Below are positions 18,578 through 27,400 of a stretch of DNA of 64,000 nucleotides, piece after piece. How positions within the stretch are numbered: the first letter of the stretch is position 1; each line of letters opens with the position of its first letter. Source of the stretch: Candidatus Margulisiibacteriota bacterium (GTDB lineage Bacteria > Margulisbacteria > Riflemargulisbacteria > GWF2-39-127). The DNA lies in NCBI GenBank assembly GCA_003242895.1, contig QKMY01000054.1:29885-93884 (forward strand). The letters run 5' to 3'. The position numbers and the translations under genes were made by a program. Below the pieces are notes generated by a model, which ran no database searches, was not told the DNA's origin, and worked only from the letters and a program-made list of their open reading frames with translations.

Positions 18578-19756
18578 TTATGGTTTAAAGTTAATGATAA
18601 TGTTGGTTACTTCAGCGATACTGCCAATCCTCATTGGAGGTCCCCAGGTACCTACCCCACAAGAAACATAATAATGCGTTTGACCATCTCTCAAGTAACC
18701 CCAGCTTTTTTTGAAAATCATATTGGTAATAAAGCTATTCGGGAATAGCTGCCCGTTATGCGTGTGTCCGGATATCTGAAAATCTATTTTATTATTATAA
18801 GCATCTTTAAGATTCCGCGGCTGGTGGTCCATCAGGAGTAAGGGGTAATTTTTGTCGATACCGGTCATAATATCCTGTAACTCTTTTCTTTTCTTTCCTG
18901 TAAACCGGAACCGGCTCGAATCCTCTCTGCCAATCAAATAAAAGCTGTTATTTACCAGCGCCTTTTCGTCTCGAAGGTACTTGATCCCATATTGAGAAAG
19001 ATAATGCACCGCAGATTCAACTCCACCAATATACTCATGATTGCCGGTACTGGCGAATACCCCGAATTTGGACTTAATTGCCTTAAGCTCGTCACCCATA
19101 TTATATTTAATTACCGGCGCAAGATCTTCATCAACCACATCACCGGGAAGAAGGACAATATCAGGATTTAGGCTATTCACGGTATCAATAATATGTTTCA
19201 GGCGAGAGTTACGGATCAAGGTACCTAAATGAATATCACTCACAGCAACGAGATTAAGCGTCTTCAACGTACCCGCCTGCTTGGGTATATCCAACCTGAT
19301 TGTCGTGACTCTGATATTCTTTGAATTAAGGTGCCCAAAAACCGTTAGCGCTGTCACCAAAGCTACGAAAGTCCAAGACCTTAGCAGCATAGTACCGGCT
19401 ATTCTGGTACCTGGAACCAGATGAAAAAAAGTTAGCAAAAAAATGATTACATCGGCAGCTAAAAAAAACAAAAACAGATAATATGCAATTCCTAACCAGA
19501 ACGAGCCAACCAGAATTATCGTCCCACTCACGATACCGGAATTAACACGCTCAATAATCCTCCCTACCAAAAAAGAACTGGCTACCGCTATAAAAGTTAT
19601 TCGATAAATTAACAGCCATAAACGATTATTAGGAATGATCGCCAGCAATTTACCGTAGATATAATAATTCACTAAAATGTATAAAAACATTATCAACAAA
19701 ATTATCGAAATCAACATTATGTAATACAGCATATTTTTCATATTTTTTCTTGCCAT
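18578..19756 (-). CDS. Membrane metallophosphoesterase (YkuE/YaeI-like)
   Basis: This 392-residue protein has about four membrane helices in its first 150 residues and a calcineurin-like phosphoesterase domain after residue 165. Metal-binding motifs are in order: VSDIHLG, PGDVVD, STGNHEY, MDHQP and SGHTHNGQ. The arrangement resembles YkuE/YaeI-type enzymes, some of which act on lipid-linked phosphates, though the substrate here is not known. The start is uncertain: AAAGG directly abuts the first ATG, and a second ATG lies five codons further in. Confidence 0.87.
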   Translation of the reverse strand: MARKNMKNMLYYIMLISIILLIMFLYILVNYYIYGKLLAIIPNNRLWLLIYRITFIAVASSFLVGRIIERVNSGIVSGTIILVGSFWLGIAYYLFLFFLAADVIIFLLTFFHLVPGTRIAGTMLLRSWTFVALVTALTVFGHLNSKNIRVTTIRLDIPKQAGTLKTLNLVAVSDIHLGTLIRNSRLKHIIDTVNSLNPDIVLLPGDVVDEDLAPVIKYNMGDELKAIKSKFGVFASTGNHEYIGGVESAVHYLSQYGIKYLRDEKALVNNSFYLIGREDSSRFRFTGKKRKELQDIMTGIDKNYPLLLMDHQPRNLKDAYNNKIDFQISGHTHNGQLFPNSFITNMIFKKSWGYLRDGQTHYYVSCGVGTWGPPMRIGSIAEVTNIIINFKP

Positions 19757-20401
19757 CCTTTAGTTCTATGCACGGCGTTGATATAACCAAAAACGTATAA
19801 CAACTGCAGCTCAACCCTTGGTTATAGAATAACAAAATAAAAAAATTACGTATATATTATATTTCTTCCTCTCACAGGTTGTTAACCATACTGCGCCCTC
19901 TAAGATCTAATTATTGCTGATAAATATATTAACCTTTTTAGTATCAAATACTATTTCCAATTTCATAAGAGATATGATCGGCTCTTGATTAACGGCTTTC
20001 TCGAACATCTGGTTTATTAAAGCATTATCCTGATTGTTCATGGCACTCATCCCCTTTACTTAACCTTACCTATCTTGTATCAACTTTCATGCCAAATATT
20101 ATCCTGGCTTTTTATCCCGGATAATTCCTTTCCAGTTTCTTCTAAGAAAATTTTTGGCAATAAGTACTGAATATTCTCTTAGCCACAAGCTCTCTAACTG
20201 CCATATTTTCTACATAATTAGTTTTTTTGAAAAAACTCGCTGGAATTATCAGGGTTAATAACTGAACATGTAAAGAATTAGAGAAAGCATATCAGTTTCT
20301 CCTAAAAATCCTGGAGAACCAGGCTACAATACCTGCCAAACCTCCATTGACTTTTTTTTATATTAATATATCATAATGCCTGGTCAATTTAGGGAGGGAA
20401 A
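19757..20401. other. Long A+T-rich intergenic region
   Basis: About 645 bases separate the phosphoesterase from the next lipoprotein. It holds one possible small gene (19907-20041, minus) and a TTGACT box at 20347 that could serve the gene at 20402. A small CCTGG-AGAA-CCAGG hairpin lies at 20310-20323. I see no tRNA, no known riboswitch and no long frame in the rest. Confidence 0.5.
19907..20041 (-). CDS. Possible 44-residue hypothetical protein
   Basis: A short frame begins with ATG at 20041 and ends with TAG at 19907-19909. It would encode MNNQDNALINQMFEKAVNQE and a further 24 residues, mostly polar then beta-like. GGGGATGAG sits at good spacing before the ATG, which is the main reason to list it. 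No family is recognised. It may be a real small gene, the remnant of a larger one, or chance. Confidence 0.35.
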   Translation of the reverse strand: MNNQDNALINQMFEKAVNQEPIISLMKLEIVFDTKKVNIFISNN

Positions 20402-21058
20402 ATGCGTTATATTTCTTTTTGCCTGCTAGCGTTTTGCTTGCTGCCGATTAACGGCTGCATACAAATCTCTGCGAGCCCTGATCCCCCGCAGCTCCCCAGC
20501 TTTGTTACACCTTCCTCAATTAAGATAAAGGGGCCTGCTTCACAAACCGATACCGCGAAATTAATTTCTACATTTATTTCCGATATAACTCTATTTACCA
20601 ACCTATCGAGCAATATATTAAAGGAAACTGAGAGCACGGTCCCGCAAAAAAATAACAAAGCCTCGATTTGGACAATAACCTCTCCGCCAGGATATAAAGC
20701 GTCTACCGTCACAATCACAGGAACGCCGGTGTCGGAAAACGTAATTTCATGGGATATTGCCATCAATGATAGCCCGTTTGTATCCGGAACAAGCAATAAC
20801 GAAGCTACAGAAGGGTCCTGGACCTATGTGCTAGGCAGAGAAAAAATAACATCCGCATGGAATAACAGGCCGCCCACCATATCTATCATTCTCTCTATGG
20901 AAAAAACAAATACGAATGAAACTGTCCGCTACATCATTAATAATAACCGAAAATTCCAAAACGGTTCCTTTAGCATCACGAAAAACGGAGGGCCGATCTA
21001 CAATGCTGTGTGGGATAAAAAGGGTTCAATCACTGAAAATATTAATGCTTTATCGTGA
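20402..21058 (+). CDS. Hypothetical lipoprotein
   Basis: The protein (218 residues) begins with a signal peptide and the lipobox LPINGC near residue 19, so it should be lipid-anchored. The mature part is beta-strand-rich with many Thr, Ser and Asn, includes WTITSPPGYKASTVTITGTP, and contains several WxY-type strands that resemble small beta-barrel or immunoglobulin-like lipoproteins. I do not recognise a family. A strong ribosome site (AGGGAGGG) supports the start. Confidence 0.72.
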   Translation: MRYISFCLLAFCLLPINGCIQISASPDPPQLPSFVTPSSIKIKGPASQTDTAKLISTFISDITLFTNLSSNILKETESTVPQKNNKASIWTITSPPGYKASTVTITGTPVSENVISWDIAINDSPFVSGTSNNEATEGSWTYVLGREKITSAWNNRPPTISIILSMEKTNTNETVRYIINNNRKFQNGSFSITKNGGPIYNAVWDKKGSITENINALS

Positions 21059-21097
21059 TATCCGGTTAGAAATAGAATTGTTATGTTCTTGCGTCAC

Positions 21098-21116
21098 CTG
21101 AGTTATGATAGCTCAG
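21098..21116. terminator. Hairpin between convergent genes
   Basis: CTGAGTTA (21098-21105) pairs with TAGCTCAG (21109-21116), one pair being G-T, around a three-base loop. A TCA/TGA pair just outside can extend the stem. It lies between the stops of the lipoprotein and the dehydrogenase. No T-run follows, so termination strength is uncertain. Confidence 0.4.
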
Positions 21117-21119
21117 TGA

Positions 21120-22169
21120 TCAAAAGCAGCGGCCTTTAAGCTGCTTAACACAGACTTTCTCGTCACATTTGTAGCAAATCTCATTCTCCAGTTTGCTGTC
21201 AGCAAAATAATCCTTAATATTCTGTAAGGTAGTATGGGCAATAGTGGCTAACGCCTCTTTGGTAAAAAATCCCTGATGAGCAGTCACCAGTACGTTCGTA
21301 AAGGAAAGCAGCCTTGCCAGCGTATCATCTTCCACTACCGTAGCCGAAAAATCTTCGAAAAAATATTCACTTTCCTCTTCATAGACGTCAAGCCCGGCTG
21401 AACCAATTTTCTGCGACTTGATCTCTTCAATCAATGCTTTGGTATCGATCAGCTTGCCACGTCCGGTATTAATAATCATGACCCCGGCTTTCATCTTCGC
21501 CATGGTCTGAACATTTATCAGATGGAAGGTTTCTTTGGTAAGCGGGCAATGAAGCGAAATAATGTCAGACTTATTAAAAAGAGTATCAAGATCAACATAT
21601 TCAAATTTCTCTTCCTTAGCGAATTGTTCATCCGGGAACTTATCATAAGCCAGCACTTCCATCCCAAACCCTTTTAATATTTTGACCAGGCATTTCCCAA
21701 TTTTTCCGGTCCCGATAATTCCGGCGGTCTTTCCGTGCATCTCAAATCCCAACAGACCTTTAATCGTAAAGTTATTATCCCTTGTGCGGTAAAAAGCCTT
21801 GTGGGTCTTACGATTGAGCGTAAGCATCAGGGCTACGGCATGTTCCGCAACAGTATAGGGAGAATAAGCTGGAACTCTCACAACGTGGATATTATTGTAG
21901 CTGGCTTTCAAATCAACATTATTATACCCGGCACTTCGCAGTGCAATAAGGTCTATGCCGGATTCTTTGAGGACGTCGATAACCTTTGCATCCATAGTAT
22001 CGTTCACAAAAGCACAGACAACGTTAAAACCTTTCGCGAGACTAACAGTGTCATCACTTAACCGGTTTTCAAAATACTTTATATCAAAGCCAAATTCTCT
22101 ATTTGTAGAATTAAAAGACTCGATGTCATAGGCTTTCGCATCGAAAAGAGCAATTTTTGTTTTAATCAT
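21120..22169 (-). CDS. D-2-hydroxyacid dehydrogenase (D-lactate dehydrogenase-like) with Cys-rich tail
   Basis: This 349-residue protein is an NAD-dependent D-2-hydroxyacid dehydrogenase, closest to fermentative D-lactate dehydrogenases. Seen are the substrate loop LRSAGYNNVD, the nucleotide fold GIIGTGKIGKCLV, HCPLTKET, NTGRGKLID with the active-site Arg region, and the catalytic His in TAHQGF. I start at 22169 because AGGGAGGTTTTATT precedes that ATG; the longer frame has no such site. The last 20 residues are odd: CYKC, then two more Cys, an arrangement that could bind a metal and is not needed for the fold. Confidence 0.9.
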   Translation of the reverse strand: MIKTKIALFDAKAYDIESFNSTNREFGFDIKYFENRLSDDTVSLAKGFNVVCAFVNDTMDAKVIDVLKESGIDLIALRSAGYNNVDLKASYNNIHVVRVPAYSPYTVAEHAVALMLTLNRKTHKAFYRTRDNNFTIKGLLGFEMHGKTAGIIGTGKIGKCLVKILKGFGMEVLAYDKFPDEQFAKEEKFEYVDLDTLFNKSDIISLHCPLTKETFHLINVQTMAKMKAGVMIINTGRGKLIDTKALIEEIKSQKIGSAGLDVYEEESEYFFEDFSATVVEDDTLARLLSFTNVLVTAHQGFFTKEALATIAHTTLQNIKDYFADSKLENEICYKCDEKVCVKQLKGRCF

Positions 22170-22282
22170 AATAAAACCTCCCTTTTTACCGCGTTCGCTC
22201 ATTATACCTGCAAATGATAATTACACAAGAGTTGAACCTGCGAACCCTTTTCACGGTTCAATTGATAATATTTTGGAGATAA

Positions 22283-22315
22283 TTACAGTATTTTTTCTTT
22301 GACAAAAGATTTACG
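22283..22315. repeat. Dispersed short repeat, copy 1
   Basis: The 33-base stretch beginning TTACAGTATTTTTTCTTTGA resembles 63857-63889, which begins TTACTGTATTTTTTCTTCGA, with only about six differences over the stretch. Here it contains TTGACA (22299-22304), which with TAAGAA 17 bases downstream could form the promoter of the FkbM gene. The meaning of the second copy is unknown. Confidence 0.4.
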
Positions 22316-22351
22316 AAACAATAAGAACTGTTCGCGAACGAGCCCAGCAAA

Positions 22352-22999
22352 TTGAAATATTTATTTCCTGCCTATATAATAAATGATATGGAATTAAAGC
22401 ATCTGGTAAAGCTGTTCGGCATAATAAACAAAGAAAATGGTATATTTTTAGAGGCTGGCGCTAATGATGGTATTTTTGATTCTTATACTTATTATCTTGA
22501 GAAAGATAAACATTGGAAAGGGGTTCTGGTTGAACCCTCAATAAACGCCTTTCATGCCTGCGTTAAAAATCGTCCTCATAGTTATTGTATCAATGCAGCC
22601 CTTACAAATGACGAACAGGCAGATAGCCTGTCCGGGGATTTTGATGGACACCCGATGTCAAGTATAGAGGGAAAAAGGTTGAACCGGATGTCTAATGTTT
22701 CGGTTAAAGCGTTAACCTTGAATAAAGTATTTGCAAACCATTTAAAAGATATCCCAGTTGACTTAATGTCTATTGATGTAGAAAATTATGAATTGCCAGT
22801 TCTAATGGGACTGGATTATAGCCAATACAGACCAAGATTTATATTAGTAGAAATCTATACGCCGACCTTCCTTGATACCGTAAACTTTTTATTAAGGAAT
22901 GATTACGCATTAATAACCAATATTACAGGGTTCAATCCGATAGATAATCCGGCCTGGGACGGTACCCATAATGATTATTTATTTGGAAGTTTAAGATAA
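22352..22999 (+). CDS. FkbM-family SAM-dependent methyltransferase
   Basis: FkbM-type methyltransferases (here 215 residues) methylate hydroxyl groups of sugars or polyketides. The SAM-binding motif is FLEAGANDGIFDS, followed by VLVEPS, the LNAxL-like AALTND, and the family-defining acidic motif DLMSIDVENYELPVLMG with FILVEIYTP after it. The start is a TTG without a clear ribosome site; an ATG 12 codons further (22388) is an alternative. A TTGACA/TAAGAA promoter and a GTTCGCGAAC palindrome (22330-22339) lie just upstream. It probably acts with the glycosyltransferases that follow. Confidence 0.8.
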   Translation: MKYLFPAYIINDMELKHLVKLFGIINKENGIFLEAGANDGIFDSYTYYLEKDKHWKGVLVEPSINAFHACVKNRPHSYCINAALTNDEQADSLSGDFDGHPMSSIEGKRLNRMSNVSVKALTLNKVFANHLKDIPVDLMSIDVENYELPVLMGLDYSQYRPRFILVEIYTPTFLDTVNFLLRNDYALITNITGFNPIDNPAWDGTHNDYLFGSLR

Positions 23000-23069
23000 T
23001 GGGAAGGTTGTAAACCAGAATAGTGCCAGGAACCGGCCACCCAGGACCACTTATTCCGAAGGAAAATAC

Positions 23070-25223
23070 ATGAGTATTACTGCTGAAGAGTTCAAACATC
23101 TGGAGAACGCGAAGCTGCATTTGGGATGCGGCAATCATCGCATTGAAGGATATATAAATATTGATATCAGCCAAACTGAGACCACCGACTTATCTATGGA
23201 CCTTGCCCAGTTGCCGGTATTGCCGGTATCGATAGGGTGCGCTTTCAGTAATGCTTTTTTTGAGCATCTCTACCGTAGCAAAAGAGTCTGTCATCTCTAC
23301 CGTATCCGCCAAGCTCTAAGTAAGAATGGGTTTGTTTGTTATATAGGCATACCATATTTTACAAATGTGGCAAAGTTTTACCTGGACAAATCTGCCGGAA
23401 CGGCAGGTCCTGTTTTTGATCTCTACAATGTATTCCGCTATACTCATGGAGATCCTGAAGATAGTATGGTAAGAAATTACCAAGCGCAACTGCATAAGTC
23501 GCTGTTTAATGAAGAGGAATTGAATACGCTCCTTGTACAGGCAGGGTTCACGAGTTGGGCTATATTCGAATATGGTTTTCCCGGAGATTATAGCGAATTG
23601 CCAGTTAATATAGGATTCTACGCGTGTAACAATAGCGACATCCCTTTAGAGCAGGCAGTCCTCAGATATCTCAAACCTCTGGATGGTATTCTTATCAGAC
23701 TGAAAACCTTGCACTTACTTTCGATCAATAACAATCAACTGCTTTGTAAACCCGCAGCACTTAAGGAGATAGCGAATACGGTGGTTTCCGTATATACGCA
23801 AGCAAATAACTTCAACCATGATAAGGCGATTAAACTATCCTGGGGAGAATATTATAAATATATATATTTCCACGGCTATCATAATGATCCGGCACTTCCT
23901 ATCACATTATTAAAAATTGAGAGCCTACCTGCAGAATTGTCTACGTTTTTCCAGCGGTTCTTTGGTCTTTGTGATATGTATATGAAACATCCGAACGCCG
24001 AGTGGTTTGTCTCGTTAGATAGCCGGACATTTATTCATCCGTATAATCTTCAAAAAGCTCTGGCAACGCTTGATCCTGATACGGCGATTTATGCCGGAGG
24101 ACCGGGACTTTTTTTGAGCCGCGAACTTATGAAACTTTTGTTTGGAAAAAGAGAGGCTTTCCTTATTTTTGCGAAGCAGCTCTTTGATAATAATAAGGAT
24201 ACCCAGACTACGATTGACCTGTGTCTTAGTTATTACCTCCGGCACGTTATGAATATTGGATTAACGCAACTAGGCGGCACCTATAATAATCCCCTGAATG
24301 CACGAGAGGCCTTTCGCTCCGCAGAACACACAGATATCGTTGCGGTTTACAATACTGATTGCAAACGAATCCGGCAATTTCATGAGGATGCCCGGCTTGG
24401 AAGGGATATATTTGCGAGCACGTCGTTACCGGCATTACAGGAAGAGCACATTATAACCGGGAACAGGTTCCGGCGATTAGCAGACTGTGTTATCGATCAA
24501 TGTGCTTCGGACTTATTCATTTCGCCGGACAGGAATATATATTTTGTAAAAACTGACTATTATTTAGATCTTTTTATCGAACAGGTTTTACCAAAGATTA
24601 ATTTCCCTTTTATACTAATTACTCATAATTCTGACCATCCAGTAAACAATATCACTCTCTTAGAGAATAAATATTTAATCAAGTGGTATGGAATGAACTG
24701 TCATATCAAGCATCCGAAACTACAACCAATACCAATCGGTATTGCGAATGAAGAATGGCCACATGGCAATAAAGAGGCCCTCGTGAAGGTTATGGAGAAA
24801 ACCACTGTTAAAAAAAGCATGGTTTACTGCAATTTTAACCTTGCAACTAATATGAAAGACAGGCTCAAAGCACTGAATGAGCTCCAGCATTGCAGTTTTA
24901 TCGCTTATGATTTTTCTCAACATAACTACGAAGAGTACCTTACCATATTGGCTTCTTACAGCTTTACCATTTCTCCCCCGGGTAACAGTATAGATTGCCA
25001 TAGAATCTGGGAATCTATTTACGTAGGGACAATCCCTATCATTCTTAAGCATACAGCGATGGAATCATTCTATGATCTGCCTGTTGTTGTGATTGATAAC
25101 TGGACTGACCTCACCGAAGACTTCCTGGAAAAAAAATACCAAGAAATTGTAGGAAGAACTTATCCGGCTAAACATGATTTTTTGTGGTATAAAAAAATGA
25201 TACTTGCTGGCACTGATACCTAA
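23070..25223 (+). CDS. Three-domain protein: methyltransferase, Fringe-like domain, exostosin-like glycosyltransferase
   Basis: This 717-residue protein joins three domains. Residues about 10-190 are a SAM methyltransferase (LHLGCGNHRIEGYINIDI, then NAFFEHL). Residues about 250-430 resemble Fringe/beta-1,3-galactosyltransferases (GT31): EWFVSLDSRTFI at 312-322 corresponds to the DxD region and GGPGLFLSRELMKLL at 343-357 to the GGAGxxLSRxxL motif. Residues about 470-700 resemble exostosin-type glycosyltransferases, with SPPGNSIDCHRIWESIYVGT at 635-654. The GT31 metal motif is degenerate (LDS instead of DDD), so that domain may bind but not catalyse. The protein probably builds and methylates a surface glycan; donor and acceptor are unknown. 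Confidence 0.7.
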   Translation: MSITAEEFKHLENAKLHLGCGNHRIEGYINIDISQTETTDLSMDLAQLPVLPVSIGCAFSNAFFEHLYRSKRVCHLYRIRQALSKNGFVCYIGIPYFTNVAKFYLDKSAGTAGPVFDLYNVFRYTHGDPEDSMVRNYQAQLHKSLFNEEELNTLLVQAGFTSWAIFEYGFPGDYSELPVNIGFYACNNSDIPLEQAVLRYLKPLDGILIRLKTLHLLSINNNQLLCKPAALKEIANTVVSVYTQANNFNHDKAIKLSWGEYYKYIYFHGYHNDPALPITLLKIESLPAELSTFFQRFFGLCDMYMKHPNAEWFVSLDSRTFIHPYNLQKALATLDPDTAIYAGGPGLFLSRELMKLLFGKREAFLIFAKQLFDNNKDTQTTIDLCLSYYLRHVMNIGLTQLGGTYNNPLNAREAFRSAEHTDIVAVYNTDCKRIRQFHEDARLGRDIFASTSLPALQEEHIITGNRFRRLADCVIDQCASDLFISPDRNIYFVKTDYYLDLFIEQVLPKINFPFILITHNSDHPVNNITLLENKYLIKWYGMNCHIKHPKLQPIPIGIANEEWPHGNKEALVKVMEKTTVKKSMVYCNFNLATNMKDRLKALNELQHCSFIAYDFSQHNYEEYLTILASYSFTISPPGNSIDCHRIWESIYVGTIPIILKHTAMESFYDLPVVVIDNWTDLTEDFLEKKYQEIVGRTYPAKHDFLWYKKMILAGTDT

Positions 25224-25253
25224 TGATTAAGCGGTATGAACAATCTGGCAACG

Positions 25254-25907
25254 CTATGTAGCCAGAACCATTTTGCATTTTTCAATAAAATTATTAACTT
25301 GTGATGATATTGAAAATTGATGATAAACCAAATCGTTTTCGTACGTTGTTCCATTGCCAAACCACCCGGTTTCGCCTAACTGCCACTGGTTTCCATTGCT
25401 ATGCGTTTTTCTCAGAACATCGACACAAATACCTTTATCCTGGCAGATATAGGTTATTTCTTCTGCAACATCACTCCGGTAGTTTTCTGTAAAAGATGGT
25501 CTACCCAACTTTTCGTACAAGTCTTTCGTAATCAAAAAACAGGCAGGACCGGCGTAAATATGGTTAACCGAAGCGTTACAGTTACACTGCTGCTCTATTC
25601 CCAGGATACCTTCCTTTTGCAAAAATCGGGATAACAAATAGTCAATCGCATCTTTGCGCAAAGGAATACAATCAATATCGAAAAAGATAAAAATATCCGC
25701 GTCTATCGCTCTCATAATATAATCCATAAAATCCGGGTGCCGCATATCGCCATGGAACTGGTTGAGCGTAAAACCAAATTTATTAAAGACTTGTTTCTGG
25801 TAGGCAGGCACCTCTGTCAATTGTATGTTTTCAAAACTGTAGCTCGAACAAAAACAGGTATAATCCCGGTACTTAAAGGTGGTTATTTCTGAGACATTTG
25901 CCGACAT
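25254..25907 (-). CDS. GT-A-type glycosyltransferase-like protein
   Basis: The protein (217 residues) lacks a strong family match but has a GT-A appearance: a hydrophobic strand DADIFIFFDIDCIPL containing a DxD metal motif near residue 75, followed by EGILGIEQQ and YAGPACFLITKDLYEKLG, a typical acceptor-side segment. A Cys-rich NCNAS segment is unusual. I start at the ATG at 25907; the first ATG two codons earlier directly abuts the ribosome site AAAGGG. It follows the GT25 gene by 12 bases, so they are probably cotranscribed and converge on the three-domain protein. Confidence 0.6.
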   Translation of the reverse strand: MSANVSEITTFKYRDYTCFCSSYSFENIQLTEVPAYQKQVFNKFGFTLNQFHGDMRHPDFMDYIMRAIDADIFIFFDIDCIPLRKDAIDYLLSRFLQKEGILGIEQQCNCNASVNHIYAGPACFLITKDLYEKLGRPSFTENYRSDVAEEITYICQDKGICVDVLRKTHSNGNQWQLGETGWFGNGTTYENDLVYHQFSISSQVNNFIEKCKMVLAT

Positions 25908-25919
25908 GCGCATCCCTTT

Positions 25920-26585
25920 CTATTGGATTGCCGATTCATACAGCCCCACTTGCGAGCCTTGGATGACAATAGGCGGCTCCAGCCAGTATACCTTCAGATT
26001 ATGCAGCTGGAACTGGTAGCATAACTCGAAATCAATCGGCAAGTTAAACGGTTTTATTGTCGTTAATATTTTAGCTAAGGCTGATTTTTTGAGCAGAAAA
26101 GAGTCTGTGCACTTGCACGCGGGATGGTCTCTCCAGTAAAAATGAACATCCGGCAAGGGAGCTTTTATTCGCAGATTACATCCATTTCCGATAAAAACAG
26201 CATCAGCATCAGCCGGCAGTCCTTGGAACATATGATCAAAAATTGCTACAAAGTTATCACAGAAAACCACATCGTCCTCAAGAAAAAGTGAATACTCGCT
26301 ATCCTGAGCCAAGGCATGTGAAAAGGCATATAAATGTTTCATAGTCAGAGATATCTCTGATTTTTTTAGTATCCTATACGGCGTGTCACCAAAAAGCTTT
26401 GTTTTTTGCCGCCAAATCTCCTGATTATCAAAATAATACTCGCTGCCGTCAAGTTGTTCCTGATCGAAACTTGTTACCCAATACGCAGTAAGGCCAATGC
26501 CGGTAAGGACATTTTCAAGCCTTATCCGTCGATCGACTAGTTTTGTATAGTGCATTACGTATATCGGAATGTCTTTTATTAACAA
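25920..26585 (-). CDS. Glycosyltransferase family 25 (LPS-type)
   Basis: GT25 enzymes (here 221 residues) add galactose or related sugars to lipopolysaccharide or lipooligosaccharide. Family features are IPIYVMHYTKLVDRRIRLE at the N-terminus, ISLTMKHLYAFSHALAQD, the metal motif LFLEDDVVF near residue 100, and FLLKKSALAKIL later. The start is TTG with GGAAG at suitable spacing. It is the first of two minus-strand glycosyltransferase genes facing the FkbM and three-domain genes. Confidence 0.82.
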   Translation of the reverse strand: MLIKDIPIYVMHYTKLVDRRIRLENVLTGIGLTAYWVTSFDQEQLDGSEYYFDNQEIWRQKTKLFGDTPYRILKKSEISLTMKHLYAFSHALAQDSEYSLFLEDDVVFCDNFVAIFDHMFQGLPADADAVFIGNGCNLRIKAPLPDVHFYWRDHPACKCTDSFLLKKSALAKILTTIKPFNLPIDFELCYQFQLHNLKVYWLEPPIVIQGSQVGLYESAIQ

Positions 26586-26693
26586 CGAATGCTTCCGTTT
26601 CTATCGCGGTATCTTACTATTAAACTATACCCGCTGCAGTTCTGTCCAGGAACACCGTGCGGACAACTACTACAGAAGAAAAACATATCGCCT

Positions 26694-27377
26694 TTAGAGC
26701 GAAAACGCTTTTAAGTCTTCTATGTTCCTGATCAGAATTGTTTTCCCGGATACGTCGACGTACCCCAGTCTATTGAGCTTGGCAAAGGTCCTGGATAAGG
26801 TTTCCGGAATCGTACCCAGTTTGTTGGCCAGATCTTTTTTGGGGAACGACAATTCGATTATGGCTTGGTTGTTCTTCACGGGGATATCGTGCTCCTCAAG
26901 ATATCCCAAAAGATAGCGGGCTAAACGAACGGGCAGGTCCTGCATTGAGACATTATCGATGGCTTGATTCAAAAACAGGCATCTCCGTGCTAAGGTTTCA
27001 ATGAAAAAAAAGGCTAAGCGATTATCATGCTGCGTTGAAGCGTAGACTTCCTGTTTGTTATAGCTTATTAACTTACTGGGTTTCACCGCCTGGGCTGAAA
27101 CCGGGTAATTTATTCCGGCAAAGACCAGAACTTCGGCAAAGATATCTCCGGCGAAAGCCCGCCGGACTTCGATCTCTTGGCCGGAAGAATCAAGCTTGTA
27201 GATGCGTACCTCGCCTTCTATTATATAGAAAAAATTTTCTGCCGGGGTTAGGGCATGAAATACATGCTCACCTTTAGTGAAGGTTTTACTATGGGCAACG
27301 GACGCTAGTATATCTACCCACTTGGCTGAATCATTTTGCATTTGAAGCGCACACTTTCTTTTCTCTGAGACAGTCAA
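26694..27377 (-). CDS. Crp/Fnr-family transcriptional regulator
   Basis: This 227-residue protein has a cyclic-nucleotide-binding-like domain (about 25-135), the long dimer helix (about 135-165), and a C-terminal winged helix with the recognition helix ETLSRTFAKLNRLGY. Only two Cys are present, at residue 9 and in the dimer helix, so an FNR-type Fe-S cluster is unlikely. The Arg/Ser that bind cAMP in CRP are not seen, so the effector is unknown. The start is a TTG without a clear ribosome site; an ATG 12 codons downstream at 27341 may be the true start. It is the last gene of the copper operon. Confidence 0.85.
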   Translation of the reverse strand: MTVSEKRKCALQMQNDSAKWVDILASVAHSKTFTKGEHVFHALTPAENFFYIIEGEVRIYKLDSSGQEIEVRRAFAGDIFAEVLVFAGINYPVSAQAVKPSKLISYNKQEVYASTQHDNRLAFFFIETLARRCLFLNQAIDNVSMQDLPVRLARYLLGYLEEHDIPVKNNQAIIELSFPKKDLANKLGTIPETLSRTFAKLNRLGYVDVSGKTILIRNIEDLKAFSL

Positions 27378-27400
27378 TGCCGGAACACGATACGAACGCG

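Noticed and set aside
22232..22261. tRNA-like TTGAACC...GGTTCAA segment
   Set aside because: The arms form only a single hairpin; no acceptor, D or anticodon arms can be built around it.
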